A stretch of DNA of 20,559 nt, from positions 1 to 20,559 of the forward strand of contig JAFAFD010000474.1 of NCBI GenBank assembly GCA_023423675.1. The letters are read 5' to 3'. A model generated the notes under the pieces. It was given only the letters and a program-made list of their open reading frames with translations, was not told where the DNA came from and did no database searches. The position numbers were made by a program, and so were the translations under genes. This document shows positions 1 to 6,219 of the stretch, piece by piece (position 1 is the stretch's first letter; each line of letters starts with the position of its first letter). The stretch comes from Pseudomonadota bacterium (GTDB taxonomy: Bacteria; Pseudomonadota; Gammaproteobacteria; Xanthomonadales; Xanthomonadaceae).

Positions 1-857
1 AGGGTGAACACCGCCGACAGCGTGCCGGCGAGGAAGGCGGGATTGCGGAAGATCGCGTAGTCCAGCAGCGGATACGGCAGGCGCTGCTGGCGACGCGCAA
101 AGGCCACCGCGCTGACCAGCGCCAGCAGCAGCGCGCCGGCACCCAGTGCATAAGAAGGCGGCGTGGCGATCAGCGACTTGATCGCCAGCACCAGGCCGGA
201 CAGTGCCGCCAGCGCCAGCAGCGAGGACAGGAGATCCCACGGGCGCGAAGTATCGCGCTGGCCTTCGGGGGCCAGCAGCAACGTTGCAATGAACGCCACC
301 AGCACCACCGGCACGTTGACCAGGAACACCGAGCCCCACCAGAAGTGCTGCAGCAGCAGGCCACCGATGATCGGGCCGAGCGCCGCACCGACGATCGCCA
401 CCGAGCCCCAGATCGCGATGGCGATGTTGCGCTCACGCTCTTCGTGGAAGCTCAGGCCGATGAGTGCCAGGGTGGCCGGCATCATCGCCGCCGCGCCTAC
501 CGCCAGAAGGGCACGCGCGCCGATCAGCTGCGCAGGCGTGGCCGAGAATGCGGCTGCCAGCGAGGCAATGCCGAACACCACCAGCCCGATCAGGAACATG
601 CGGCGATGGCCCAGCCGGTCGCCCAGGGTGCCGGCGCCGAGCAGCAGGCCGGCCATCACCAGCGGGTAAGCGTTGATGATCCACAGCGCCTGCCCGGCGC
701 TGGCCGACAGTTCCTCGGTGAGGGTGGGCAACGCGGTGTACAGCACGGAGTTGTCCAGCGTGACCAGCAGCAGGCCGGCGGCGACGGTGAAGAGCAGCGC
801 CCAGCGACGGGCACGGGACAGGGCCGGAGCACCGGCCAGGGGCTGGGAGAGCGCCAT
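1..857 (-). CDS. MFS multidrug exporter, DHA2/QacA-SmvA type (3' part outside window)
   Basis: Inner-membrane proton-coupled drug exporter of the 14-helix DHA2 group, inferred to expel cationic biocides or drugs. Starting at ATG 857-855, 285 codons are open to the window edge; the C-terminal part lies outside. The first helix carries LDNSVLYTALP, the DHA2 motif-D1 position (QacA/SmvA have LDMT...ALP). It is followed by QALWIINAYPLV, motif A GTLGDRLGHRR near residue 75 and motif C GAALGPIIGG near residue 150. This order and wording resemble SmvA/QacA more than EmrB. The start was chosen because it leads straight into the first helix; the Shine-Dalgarno is weak. An inverted repeat 33-60 bp upstream suggests repressor control, but no regulator gene lies beside it in the window. 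The family is confident and the substrate is not. Confidence 0.88.
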   Translation of the reverse strand, partial: MALSQPLAGAPALSRARRWALLFTVAAGLLLVTLDNSVLYTALPTLTEELSASAGQALWIINAYPLVMAGLLLGAGTLGDRLGHRRMFLIGLVVFGIASLAAAFSATPAQLIGARALLAVGAAAMMPATLALIGLSFHEERERNIAIAIWGSVAIVGAALGPIIGGLLLQHFWWGSVFLVNVPVVLVAFIATLLLAPEGQRDTSRPWDLLSSLLALAALSGLVLAIKSLIATPPSYALGAGALLLALVSAVAFARRQQRLPYPLLDYAIFRNPAFLAGTLSAVFT

Positions 858-889
858 GGAACACACCAGGATGGGGTATTGGGTCGCCG

Positions 890-917
890 TAACTATACAG
901 GATGTACTGTACAGTTA
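890..917. promoter_or_regulatory. 28-bp inverted repeat, candidate repressor operator for the MFS gene
   Basis: The arms TAACTATACAG (890-900) and CTGTACAGTTA (907-917) are inverted copies matching at 10 of 11 positions around a 6-bp spacer. The element lies 33-60 bp before the MFS start codon. A TATAGT hexamer on the minus strand (892-897) could be its -10 box, so a bound protein would block transcription. Size and place fit a TetR-family operator, as in SmvR control of smvA in enterobacteria; that link is inference. Confidence 0.55.
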
Positions 918-954
918 TGACGGCGGGCGCTGTCACGGTTCAGGTTTCGCTTCG

Positions 955-1045
955 GTAGAGTCGAGCCATGCTCGACTGTCCCTGCACACAGCAGTCGAGC
1001 ATGGCTCGACTCTACAAAGGCCGGGCGAGCATGGCTCGGCTCTAC
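955..1045. repeat. SMAG/REP-type palindrome cluster (three elements, TCGAGC subfamily)
   Basis: There are three GTAG-headed short palindromes: one forward at 955-977 and two in reverse at 993-1015 and 1025-1045. The first two form an inverted dimer able to fold into a long hairpin. The stem is TCGAGC paired with GCTCGA around ATG. The last element points its GTAG head toward the stop codon of the minus-strand gene ending at 1055, nine bases away. The cluster fills most of the gap behind that operon and could act as an mRNA 3' stabiliser or weak terminator. Confidence 0.9.
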
Positions 1046-1054
1046 AAAAGCCGG

Positions 1055-1804
1055 TTACCGGCAGCCTTCCGGCAAGGCGGAGATGGCCGCGACGACCGCC
1101 CCCTGCATGCCCTGCCCCACGGCCATGTCCAGCTCGCCGCCGGTACTGCCGTGCTGGCGTTGCAGCTCGCTCTCGCAGGCACCCCGCACCCGGCTGCGCG
1201 CGTTTGACCGCAGCATGCTGCAGCGCCAGTCCCCCGGGCCCAGCGGCAGCACCGAATAGACCACGCTGTTGCAGGCATTGCCTGCACGCTCGACCAGGCT
1301 GCGGCCGCCGAAGTCGCGCGGCACGCTGCTGTGCGCCGGGTCGTAATAGCTGTCGGGGAAGCTGCGCGCGTACTGCTCGACGTCCACCTGCAGCGGCACC
1401 GCACCTGAGGCGGGCAACTGGAGCGGTGCACCGCAGTCCGTGCTGTCGGCGCGGTGCTGGATGAACTGGTAGATCGGCCGATCAAGCCGACGGTCCTGCG
1501 CGGTCACCGCACTGACCGCACCGAGCACCGGCAGCGCGGCGCGATTGGCCATCCGTGCCAGCACACCGGCCTCGGCCGGCACGCAGCGATCACGCACGGT
1601 GGCCGCCAGCAGGAACACCACGTCATCACGGAACGCACGATCCTCGCGCAGGTGCCGCTCGATGTCGGCCTGCAGCGCGGGCACCGGTGCGGGGAACGCG
1701 ACGGACGGCGGACGCCCTTGTGGCGCCCAGCGCTGCCACGCCAGCAGCGCGGCACCGGCCAGCAGCAGCACCGCACCGATCCCCAGCCAGTGCGCGCGCC
1801 GCAT
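1055..1804 (-). CDS. Membrane-anchored Cys-rich periplasmic protein, last gene of the zinc-type operon
   Basis: This 249-residue protein is not assigned to a family here. It has an N-terminal hydrophobic segment (about residues 7-23, LGIGAVLLLAGAALLAW) preceded by MRRAH, fitting a signal anchor with the rest in the periplasm. The remainder is soluble and contains six cysteines (in DRCVP, TDCGA, NACNS, WRCSM, GACES and EGCR), an even number that would suit three disulfides outside the cytoplasm. Its ATG overlaps the TGA of the upstream DUF3299 gene by one base (TGATG), so it is probably translated by coupling and belongs to the same transcript. By position it may be an accessory factor for the transporter, but nothing in its sequence identifies a metal site. 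It ends in TAA nine bases from a REP element. Confidence 0.8.
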   Translation of the reverse strand: MRRAHWLGIGAVLLLAGAALLAWQRWAPQGRPPSVAFPAPVPALQADIERHLREDRAFRDDVVFLLAATVRDRCVPAEAGVLARMANRAALPVLGAVSAVTAQDRRLDRPIYQFIQHRADSTDCGAPLQLPASGAVPLQVDVEQYARSFPDSYYDPAHSSVPRDFGGRSLVERAGNACNSVVYSVLPLGPGDWRCSMLRSNARSRVRGACESELQRQHGSTGGELDMAVGQGMQGAVVAAISALPEGCR

Positions 1805-2463
1805 CAGCTACCGATCGCCGTCAGCGTGGCCGCGTCCGCATCGTAGGACGCGCTGGCGATGTCGGCCTCGAAGCGCTTGATCCGCAGGTGCCCCGACAGC
1901 CGATAGGCATCCCACAGATTGCCGAGTGCAATCGGCTTGGCCAGGGTCACGTGGATGATCTGGTTCGGTGGCGGTGGCGGCACGTGGATGCAGGCGCCGT
2001 AGAACGGCACGAACAGCAGTTCGTTCACCGCACCGGCATCATCCATGCCCAACGGCACCACGTAGCCGTCCAGGTCGACCTCGCGACCGTCCACGTCTTC
2101 GACGACGGCAGCGGAGCCGAACTGCTGCGCGCGGTCGGGGCTGGAGTGGTCGATGGCCGGGCCCGGCGGCGTGCCCGAACCCGTGTCATCGATCAGCCCA
2201 CCGACGCCGGCCATCGCGCCCATGCCGCCGCTGCGGTCGATGCCGATCTGCGGCGGCGGACGCAGGAACGCATCGTCCTCCGGCATCAACGCATTCCAGG
2301 CCGTGATCGCGCCCTCCGCAGGCGCGGCCTTGTCAGCCGTGCTCACGGCATCGGATGTCGCCGTGGCGGCTGCAGGTTCGGCCGCCGCGTCGGGCACATC
2401 GCCACCGGGCCGGCTGCAACCGGCCAACACCATCAGCACCAGGACACAGGCGTTACGGTTCAT
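1804..2463 (-). CDS. DUF3299-family lipoprotein (second of a tandem pair)
   Basis: A 219-residue predicted lipoprotein. The leader MNRNACVLVLMVLAGC ends in a lipobox (LAGC, Cys16), so the mature protein would be lipid-anchored. A long Ala-rich then Gly-rich low-complexity stretch (about residues 20-110) precedes the conserved domain. The domain has DLDGYVVPLG, then LLFVPFYGACIHVPPPPPNQ, then IIHV, the pattern of DUF3299. The Cys and His within GACIHV are plausible metal ligands; that is inference. It overlaps the preceding paralog by 11 bases, and GAGG sits about six bases before its ATG. A DUF3299 lipoprotein also accompanies the Zur-regulated PA4063-PA4066 locus of Pseudomonas aeruginosa, as I recall it. 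Compared with its neighbour it carries an extra linker of about 40 residues. Its biochemical role is unknown. Confidence 0.87.
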   Translation of the reverse strand: MNRNACVLVLMVLAGCSRPGGDVPDAAAEPAAATATSDAVSTADKAAPAEGAITAWNALMPEDDAFLRPPPQIGIDRSGGMGAMAGVGGLIDDTGSGTPPGPAIDHSSPDRAQQFGSAAVVEDVDGREVDLDGYVVPLGMDDAGAVNELLFVPFYGACIHVPPPPPNQIIHVTLAKPIALGNLWDAYRLSGHLRIKRFEADIASASYDADAATLTAIGS

Positions 2464-3004
2464 AGGGCCTCAACTCGGGGTCTGCCATGGTGTAGGCCGA
2501 ACCGGCCAGGTCGTCGTCCACGCGCTCGGCGCGCAGCGTGCCGGCGAGGAAGAACGGCGAGTACATGTCAGGCATGTCGATCGGCCGCGACAGCCGCACG
2601 TGCACGATCTGGTTCGGGGGTGGCGGCGGGACGTGGATGCAGGCGCCGTAATAAGGCACGAACAGGAACTCGGTAAGCCGGCCATCGCTGGCATTGGCCA
2701 GCGGCACCACGTAACCGGGCAGACGCACGGCGCGGTCCAGCACCGTATCCACCGTGCGGAAGGTGCCAAACTGGGCCATGCGCCGGTTGCCGTTGTGCTT
2801 CACTTCCGGCCCGTCACCGCGCTCCAGTGCGGCCAGTTCGTCGGCGGGTATCATCTGCAGCCAGTCCAGCTCCTGCTCGGCGGCCGCTTGGGTTGTCGCA
2901 CCGTCCTGCACAGGCGAAGGCGGCAGGGCCTGCACGCCGGTATCCACCGGTCGTTCGCAGCCGGCCAGCAGCAGGATCACAGCAAGGGAAAGCCACGTGC
3001 GCAT
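2453..3004 (-). CDS. DUF3299-family lipoprotein (first of a tandem pair)
   Basis: A 183-residue predicted lipoprotein with leader MRTWLSLAVILLLAGC (lipobox LAGC, Cys16). The domain reads RLPGYVVPLA, then EFLFVPYYGACIHVPPPPPNQ split by only a few changes from its downstream paralog, then IVHVRLSRPIDMP. It begins three bases after the permease stop codon, with AGGAG inside the end of the permease gene as ribosome binding site. The DNA of the two DUF3299 genes shares an identical 20-base block (1982-2001 and 2631-2650), pointing to duplication. It would be exported and lipid-anchored, positioned to work with the ABC transporter encoded just upstream, perhaps as a metal-binding or envelope accessory protein. 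That role is inferred only from operon membership. Confidence 0.87.
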   Translation of the reverse strand: MRTWLSLAVILLLAGCERPVDTGVQALPPSPVQDGATTQAAAEQELDWLQMIPADELAALERGDGPEVKHNGNRRMAQFGTFRTVDTVLDRAVRLPGYVVPLANASDGRLTEFLFVPYYGACIHVPPPPPNQIVHVRLSRPIDMPDMYSPFFLAGTLRAERVDDDLAGSAYTMADPELRPYEP

Positions 3005-3007
3005 CGC

Positions 3008-4261
3008 TCAGGCTCCTGCCGACAGGCCGTCGGCCAGGGTGCGCCGATAGGCCAGCAAGGCCGGCACCAGGCCGGCCACGGCACTCAGCACCAGCACCCT
3101 GCCCACCCACGCCAGCTCGCGCAGATCCGGCCAGACATGGGTGATCGACAGGCCGAAGTTCGCCAGCGCCCAGCCGCGCCCGGCAAGGCTGGCGGCCACC
3201 AGGATGGCCAACGCCAGCACGCAGGCCATGCCGCTGGTCGCCACCGCTTCCAGCACCAGCAGGCTGGCGATGTAGCGTGGCCTCGCACCCGTGGCGCGCA
3301 GCACCGCCATCTCGCGACGGCGCTCCTGCAGGGTCGACACCAGCAGCGCCACCAGCGAGACCAGGCCCAGCAGCACGACCATCGCACTGATCAGCTGCAG
3401 CGCCCGCTCGGCCGTGCCCAGTGACTGCCACAGCTGCTGCAGGGTCACGCCGGGCAGGATCGCCAGCAGTGCCTCGTCGCGGTAGTCATTGATCGCGCGC
3501 TGTACCGAGAACGTCGCGATGCGCGAGTTCAGGCCGAGCATGAAGGCGGTGATGCTGGTCGGAGTCAGGTCCAGGTGCCGCGCCTCCTCGGCGCTGACCT
3601 TGTGCCCGCGCAGCTGCACGCCCGAACGCCAATCCACATGGATGGCCTCGATCGCAGGCAACGACACCAGCACCGACGAATCCACCGGCGTGCCGGTCCG
3701 CTGCAGCACGCCGCTGATGCGGAATGGCTTGTCGGCATGCTTGGCCAGTGTCACCGCAGCAGTGCCATGAGCGAGCACCATCTCATCGCCCACCTGCACG
3801 CCCTGCGCGCGGGCGACATCGGCGCCGACCACCGCGTCGTACAGATCATCGAAGGGCTTGCCCCCGGCGAAGGCCAACGTGTGCCCGGCACCGTAGCGGT
3901 AATGCTCGAAATAGCCACCGGTGGTGCCGATCACCCGGTAGCCGCGCCAGGAATCACCCAACGACAGCGGCACCGCCCACTTCACCTGCGGCAGTGTCGA
4001 CAGTTCCTGGTAGGACTGCCAGGACACGTTGTTGGTCGGGTCGCCGATATGGAACACCGAGTACAGCAGCAGGTTCACCGGCCCCGAGCGCGCGCCGACG
4101 ATCAGATCGGTGCCCGAAACGGTGCTGGCGAACCCCTCATGCGCCTGCACGCGCACGCGCTCCACGCCCAGCAGCAGGGTCACGCTGAGGGTGATGACCA
4201 GGATGGTCAAGGACACGCTCAGCGCACGGCTGCGCAGGCTGGCCCAGGCAAGGTCAAACAT
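3008..4261 (-). CDS. ABC transporter permease, FtsX/MacB-like
   Basis: A 417-residue inner-membrane protein with the MacB/FtsX layout. A first transmembrane helix near residues 15-33 (SLTILVITLSVTLLLGV) is followed by a large periplasmic domain of roughly 230 residues, beginning TVSGTDLIVGARSG. Three C-terminal helices belong to the FtsX domain, with the cytoplasmic loop ERRREMAVLRATGARP between the first two. The start at 4261 was chosen because GGAG lies six bases upstream and the first helix follows directly; longer versions add a non-membrane Ser/Cys-rich tail. It overlaps the ATPase gene by eight bases. Related permeases in Zur-controlled loci are linked to zinc acquisition although the fold is that of mechanotransmission ABC proteins, so whether it carries zinc itself or drives a periplasmic partner is open. 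Confidence 0.9.
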   Translation of the reverse strand: MFDLAWASLRSRALSVSLTILVITLSVTLLLGVERVRVQAHEGFASTVSGTDLIVGARSGPVNLLLYSVFHIGDPTNNVSWQSYQELSTLPQVKWAVPLSLGDSWRGYRVIGTTGGYFEHYRYGAGHTLAFAGGKPFDDLYDAVVGADVARAQGVQVGDEMVLAHGTAAVTLAKHADKPFRISGVLQRTGTPVDSSVLVSLPAIEAIHVDWRSGVQLRGHKVSAEEARHLDLTPTSITAFMLGLNSRIATFSVQRAINDYRDEALLAILPGVTLQQLWQSLGTAERALQLISAMVVLLGLVSLVALLVSTLQERRREMAVLRATGARPRYIASLLVLEAVATSGMACVLALAILVAASLAGRGWALANFGLSITHVWPDLRELAWVGRVLVLSAVAGLVPALLAYRRTLADGLSAGA

Positions 4262-4949
4262 GGGCGGCTCCGGCGTGGTTGATGTCCTGCAGCTGCACGA
4301 CGCGGTCGAACAGCGGTTGCAGGCTGTCGTCATGGCTGACCACCACTGCGGTGGTACCGGCCGCGGCACATTGCGCGGCCATCAGCTGCAGGAAGGCGGT
4401 GGCCGCTTCGCGGTCCAGTGCCGAGGTCGGCTCATCGGCGAGCAGCACGGCCGGGCGACCGATCAACGCGCGCGCTGCCGCCACGCGCTGCTGCTGGCCG
4501 ACACTGAGGGTGCCGGCCCGGCGCTGCAGCAGGTCCGGGTCCAGGTGCAGGGCCTGCAGCAGGCGGAGGATTTCATCATCCAGCGGCCGACCGACCCGAG
4601 CGCTGCGCCCGGGCGCGAAGCGCAGGCCCAGCGCGATGTTGTCGCGCACACTGAGGAAAGGCAGCAGGTTGAACTGCTGGAAGATCACGCCGAGATGATC
4701 GGCGCGGAAGCGGTCGCGCGCGGCAGCTTTCAAGGCGTGCACGGCCGTGCCGGCCACCACCACCTCGCCCTGTTCGGGGCGCAGCACACCGGCCAGCAGG
4801 CCCAGCAAGGTGCTCTTGCCCGAACCGCTGGCGCCGCGCAGCAGCACGCTGCTTCCGGCGGCGATCCGCAGCTGCGGAATATCCAGGACGGTGCTTCCGC
4901 CATAGCTGAAACGCACCTGCTCCAGCGCGATCACCGCGGCGGTGTTCAT
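4254..4949 (-). CDS. ABC transporter ATP-binding protein, LolD/MacB type
   Basis: A 231-residue ATPase with all nucleotide-binding motifs: Walker A GASGSGKST (39-47), Q-loop in FQQFNLLPFLSV (Gln91), signature LSVGQQQR (148-155), Walker B AVLLADEP (167-174), D-loop SALD and switch His206 in VVVSHD. Length and motif wording fit the LolD/MacB/FtsE group that partners FtsX-type permeases, not the classical ZnuC branch. The ATG at 4949 overlaps the TGA of the DUF2796 gene (ATGA), and the gene's end overlaps the permease start by eight bases, so the three are translationally coupled. It would energise the permease encoded next, in the cytoplasm at the inner membrane. Confidence 0.94.
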   Translation of the reverse strand: MNTAAVIALEQVRFSYGGSTVLDIPQLRIAAGSSVLLRGASGSGKSTLLGLLAGVLRPEQGEVVVAGTAVHALKAAARDRFRADHLGVIFQQFNLLPFLSVRDNIALGLRFAPGRSARVGRPLDDEILRLLQALHLDPDLLQRRAGTLSVGQQQRVAAARALIGRPAVLLADEPTSALDREAATAFLQLMAAQCAAAGTTAVVVSHDDSLQPLFDRVVQLQDINHAGAAHV

Positions 4950-5485
4950 GGGGCGAGCACCACGCGCAGGTTGTCGGCGGTCAGCACGGTGCGGCTCTGG
5001 CCGGCCGCCGTCGCGCTGTTGACGATGACCTCGTGCAGGTTCGGGAAGGCCTTCGGCAAGGCCAGCACCAGCACGCGCAGCGCGGCCGGGTTGGCGCACT
5101 GGTAGCGCAGCTCGGCATTGAAGCCCGCATGCGTATGTCTGGCCGGCGTGCTCGCACTCGCGGGTGCGGCGGCAGCGAAGCCCTCGGCGCGCGCGTCACG
5201 TTTCAGCGGCGTGCACTGCGCTGCGGTGGGCAGGGTCAACCAGTCGCCGCGCTTCAGCGTGGCCAGTGCCGCGTCCAGCGCCGCCTGTTCGGTGGCATTG
5301 GCTGGCGGCCTTTCGAAATCGAGGATGCCGATGCCCGGCGCCTGCAGGGCCAGTTCAAGGGTGCCCTGGTCCACGGCCAGGTCGACCGTGGCCTGGCCAT
5401 GCACGTGGGCACCGAGCTGGCGCACGTCGTGTGCGTGCACGCCAGGGGCGGCAAACAACAGGAACAGGAAAACAGAACGCTTCAT
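4946..5485 (-). CDS. DUF2796 (ZrgA-like) histidine-rich periplasmic protein, probable zinc binder
   Basis: A 179-residue exported protein. A signal peptide, MKRSVFLFLLFAAPGVHA, is followed by a mature N-terminus HDVRQLGAHVHGQ. The early His cluster (His19, His27, His29) plus DLAVDQGTLELALQAPG is the DUF2796 hallmark. A further HTHAG lies mid-protein, and two cysteines (AAQC, YQC) may pair. DUF2796 proteins head Zur-repressed loci in Pseudomonas (PA4063) and Vibrio (zrg genes), where they are linked to zinc capture. The start at 5485 is favoured over the ATGs at 5500 and 5497 because GGAG lies six bases before it and it opens directly with a signal peptide. It is the first gene of the operon, directly behind the palindrome at 5501-5515. 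Zinc specificity is inferred. Confidence 0.88.
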   Translation of the reverse strand: MKRSVFLFLLFAAPGVHAHDVRQLGAHVHGQATVDLAVDQGTLELALQAPGIGILDFERPPANATEQAALDAALATLKRGDWLTLPTAAQCTPLKRDARAEGFAAAAPASASTPARHTHAGFNAELRYQCANPAALRVLVLALPKAFPNLHEVIVNSATAAGQSRTVLTADNLRVVLAP

Positions 5486-5500
5486 GGGGGACTCCATCAT

Positions 5501-5515
5501 TGTTACTATGTAACA
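5501..5515. promoter_or_regulatory. Candidate Zur operator in a divergent promoter
   Basis: The 15-bp sequence TGTTAC-TAT-GTAACA is a perfect 6-3-6 palindrome lying between the divergent DUF2796 and MerC genes. It resembles the gammaproteobacterial Zur-box core (TGTTATA..TATAACA type). On the minus strand a CATAAT hexamer (5515-5520) could be the -10 box of the uptake operon, which would put its transcription start inside the palindrome. A zinc-loaded repressor there would silence both directions. Assignment to Zur rests on the gene content and motif shape. Confidence 0.68.
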
Positions 5516-5517
5516 TT

Positions 5518-5994
5518 ATGGACCACATCCCCACGCCGCCCGCAAGGGCACTGCCCCAGCCGCCAGCTTCGGCACGCTGGCACCCCCGTCTCGACCTCGC
5601 CGGCGCCTGGCTGTCCCTGGCCTGCGCCGCGCACTGCATCACCCTGCCCCTGCTGCTGGCCTTCGTGCCGGCGGCGATGATGGCCCTGCGCTCGTTCCAG
5701 CACCCGGCCCACGGCGCGATGACCGCGCTGCTGGTGATGTCGCGCTGGGAATGGGTGTTCGCCGTGGTCGCCTCCACCGTGGCCATGGCCAGCACCGTGT
5801 CGGGCTGGCGTCGCCACCAGCAGTGGCGGCCGCTGCGGCTGGCGGCCTGCGGCGCGGTCGCGCTGCTGGCGTCGTCGCTGTACATGCCGTTGAAGGAATC
5901 ACTGGTCTGGCATGGCGTGGCGACCGCCTGCGGCGGCGTGTTGCTGGCCACCGCCCACATCCTCAACCGGCGGGCGCTTCACCGCATGCGTTAA
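5518..5994 (+). CDS. MerC-domain inner-membrane protein
   Basis: A 158-residue membrane protein with a Pro-rich cytoplasmic start and about four hydrophobic segments. The first contains LSLACAAHCITLPLLL (Cys36, His39, Cys40), which fits the MerC Cys-x-x-(x)-Cys/His metal-binding motif. The others lie near residues 74-95, 108-122 and 131-148. MerC proteins move Hg(II) in mer operons, but stand-alone chromosomal homologues sharing Zur sites are thought to handle zinc; here the divergent uptake operon favours that reading. The ATG lies two bases after the palindrome, with no Shine-Dalgarno, so the message may be leaderless. No better in-frame start exists before the first helix. It converges on the czc operon. 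Confidence 0.82.
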   Translation: MDHIPTPPARALPQPPASARWHPRLDLAGAWLSLACAAHCITLPLLLAFVPAAMMALRSFQHPAHGAMTALLVMSRWEWVFAVVASTVAMASTVSGWRRHQQWRPLRLAACGAVALLASSLYMPLKESLVWHGVATACGGVLLATAHILNRRALHRMR

Positions 5995-6030
5995 TGGCGT
6001 AATGCCGGCCAGCGGCGGGCAACGCACTCA

Positions 6031-6049
6031 GAAGAGGTTGGCAGCTACC
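6031..6049 (-). repeat. Degenerate REP-like half element
   Basis: Read on the minus strand this starts GTAGCTGCCAACCT and then diverges, matching the first half of the GCCAACC-type repeats elsewhere in the window. It lies on the far side of the LysR remnant from the element at 6197-6219 and in the same orientation. It may be a decayed copy, or a chance match. Confidence 0.4.
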
Positions 6050-6067
6050 CGGCGTCGGGGCCAGACC

Positions 6068-6196
6068 CTGCGCGTCGCGTTCGCGCAGCAGGTCGGCGAA
6101 AGCCTTCAACGCGGGCGGCAGATGACGGTGGCCGGGAAAATACAGGTACAGGTACGGGAACGGCGGGCACCAGGCATCCAGCACCGGCACCGGGGC
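6068..6196 (-). pseudogene. LysR-type regulator, C-terminal remnant
   Basis: About 43 codons on the minus strand read as the end of a LysR substrate-binding domain: VPVLDAWCPPF, then YLYLYFPGHRHLPPAL, then KAFADLLRERDA. LysR proteins typically finish with a L-x-x-W-x-P...LYYP-x-R...PALRAFIDFLR pattern. The DNA-binding domain and most of the effector domain are absent; the upstream side is directly the REP element and the czcA stop codon. It is in the same frame as czcA, separated only by the TAG and the repeat. After the homologous part the frame runs on to a stop inside the merC 3' end. It is best explained as debris of a regulator gene lost by deletion, not as a working gene. Confidence 0.72.
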
Positions 6197-6219
6197 GCCG
6201 ACCAAGATTGGCACCTACC
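6197..6219 (-). repeat. SMAG/REP-type element overlapping the czcA stop codon
   Basis: On the minus strand this single element reads GTAGGTGCCAATCTTGGTCGGC, shown here in its conserved parts GTAG, GCCAA and TTGG. Its TAG (6217-6215) is the czcA termination codon. The stem is imperfect. It separates czcA from the LysR remnant. Confidence 0.85.

Noticed and set aside
433..936. Alternative minus-strand frame in the MFS region
   Set aside because: Its product is Arg/Pro/Gly-rich without helices, whereas the frame from 857 reads as a clean MFS protein to the window edge.
5518..5994. Mercury-resistance (mer) operon
   Set aside because: Only a MerC-type protein is present, without merR, merT, merP or merA, and it shares its promoter region with a zinc-type operon.
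5963..6214. Independent small gene downstream of czcA
   Set aside because: It begins with a GTG inside a REP element, has no Shine-Dalgarno, runs into merC, and its recognisable part is only the end of a LysR protein.
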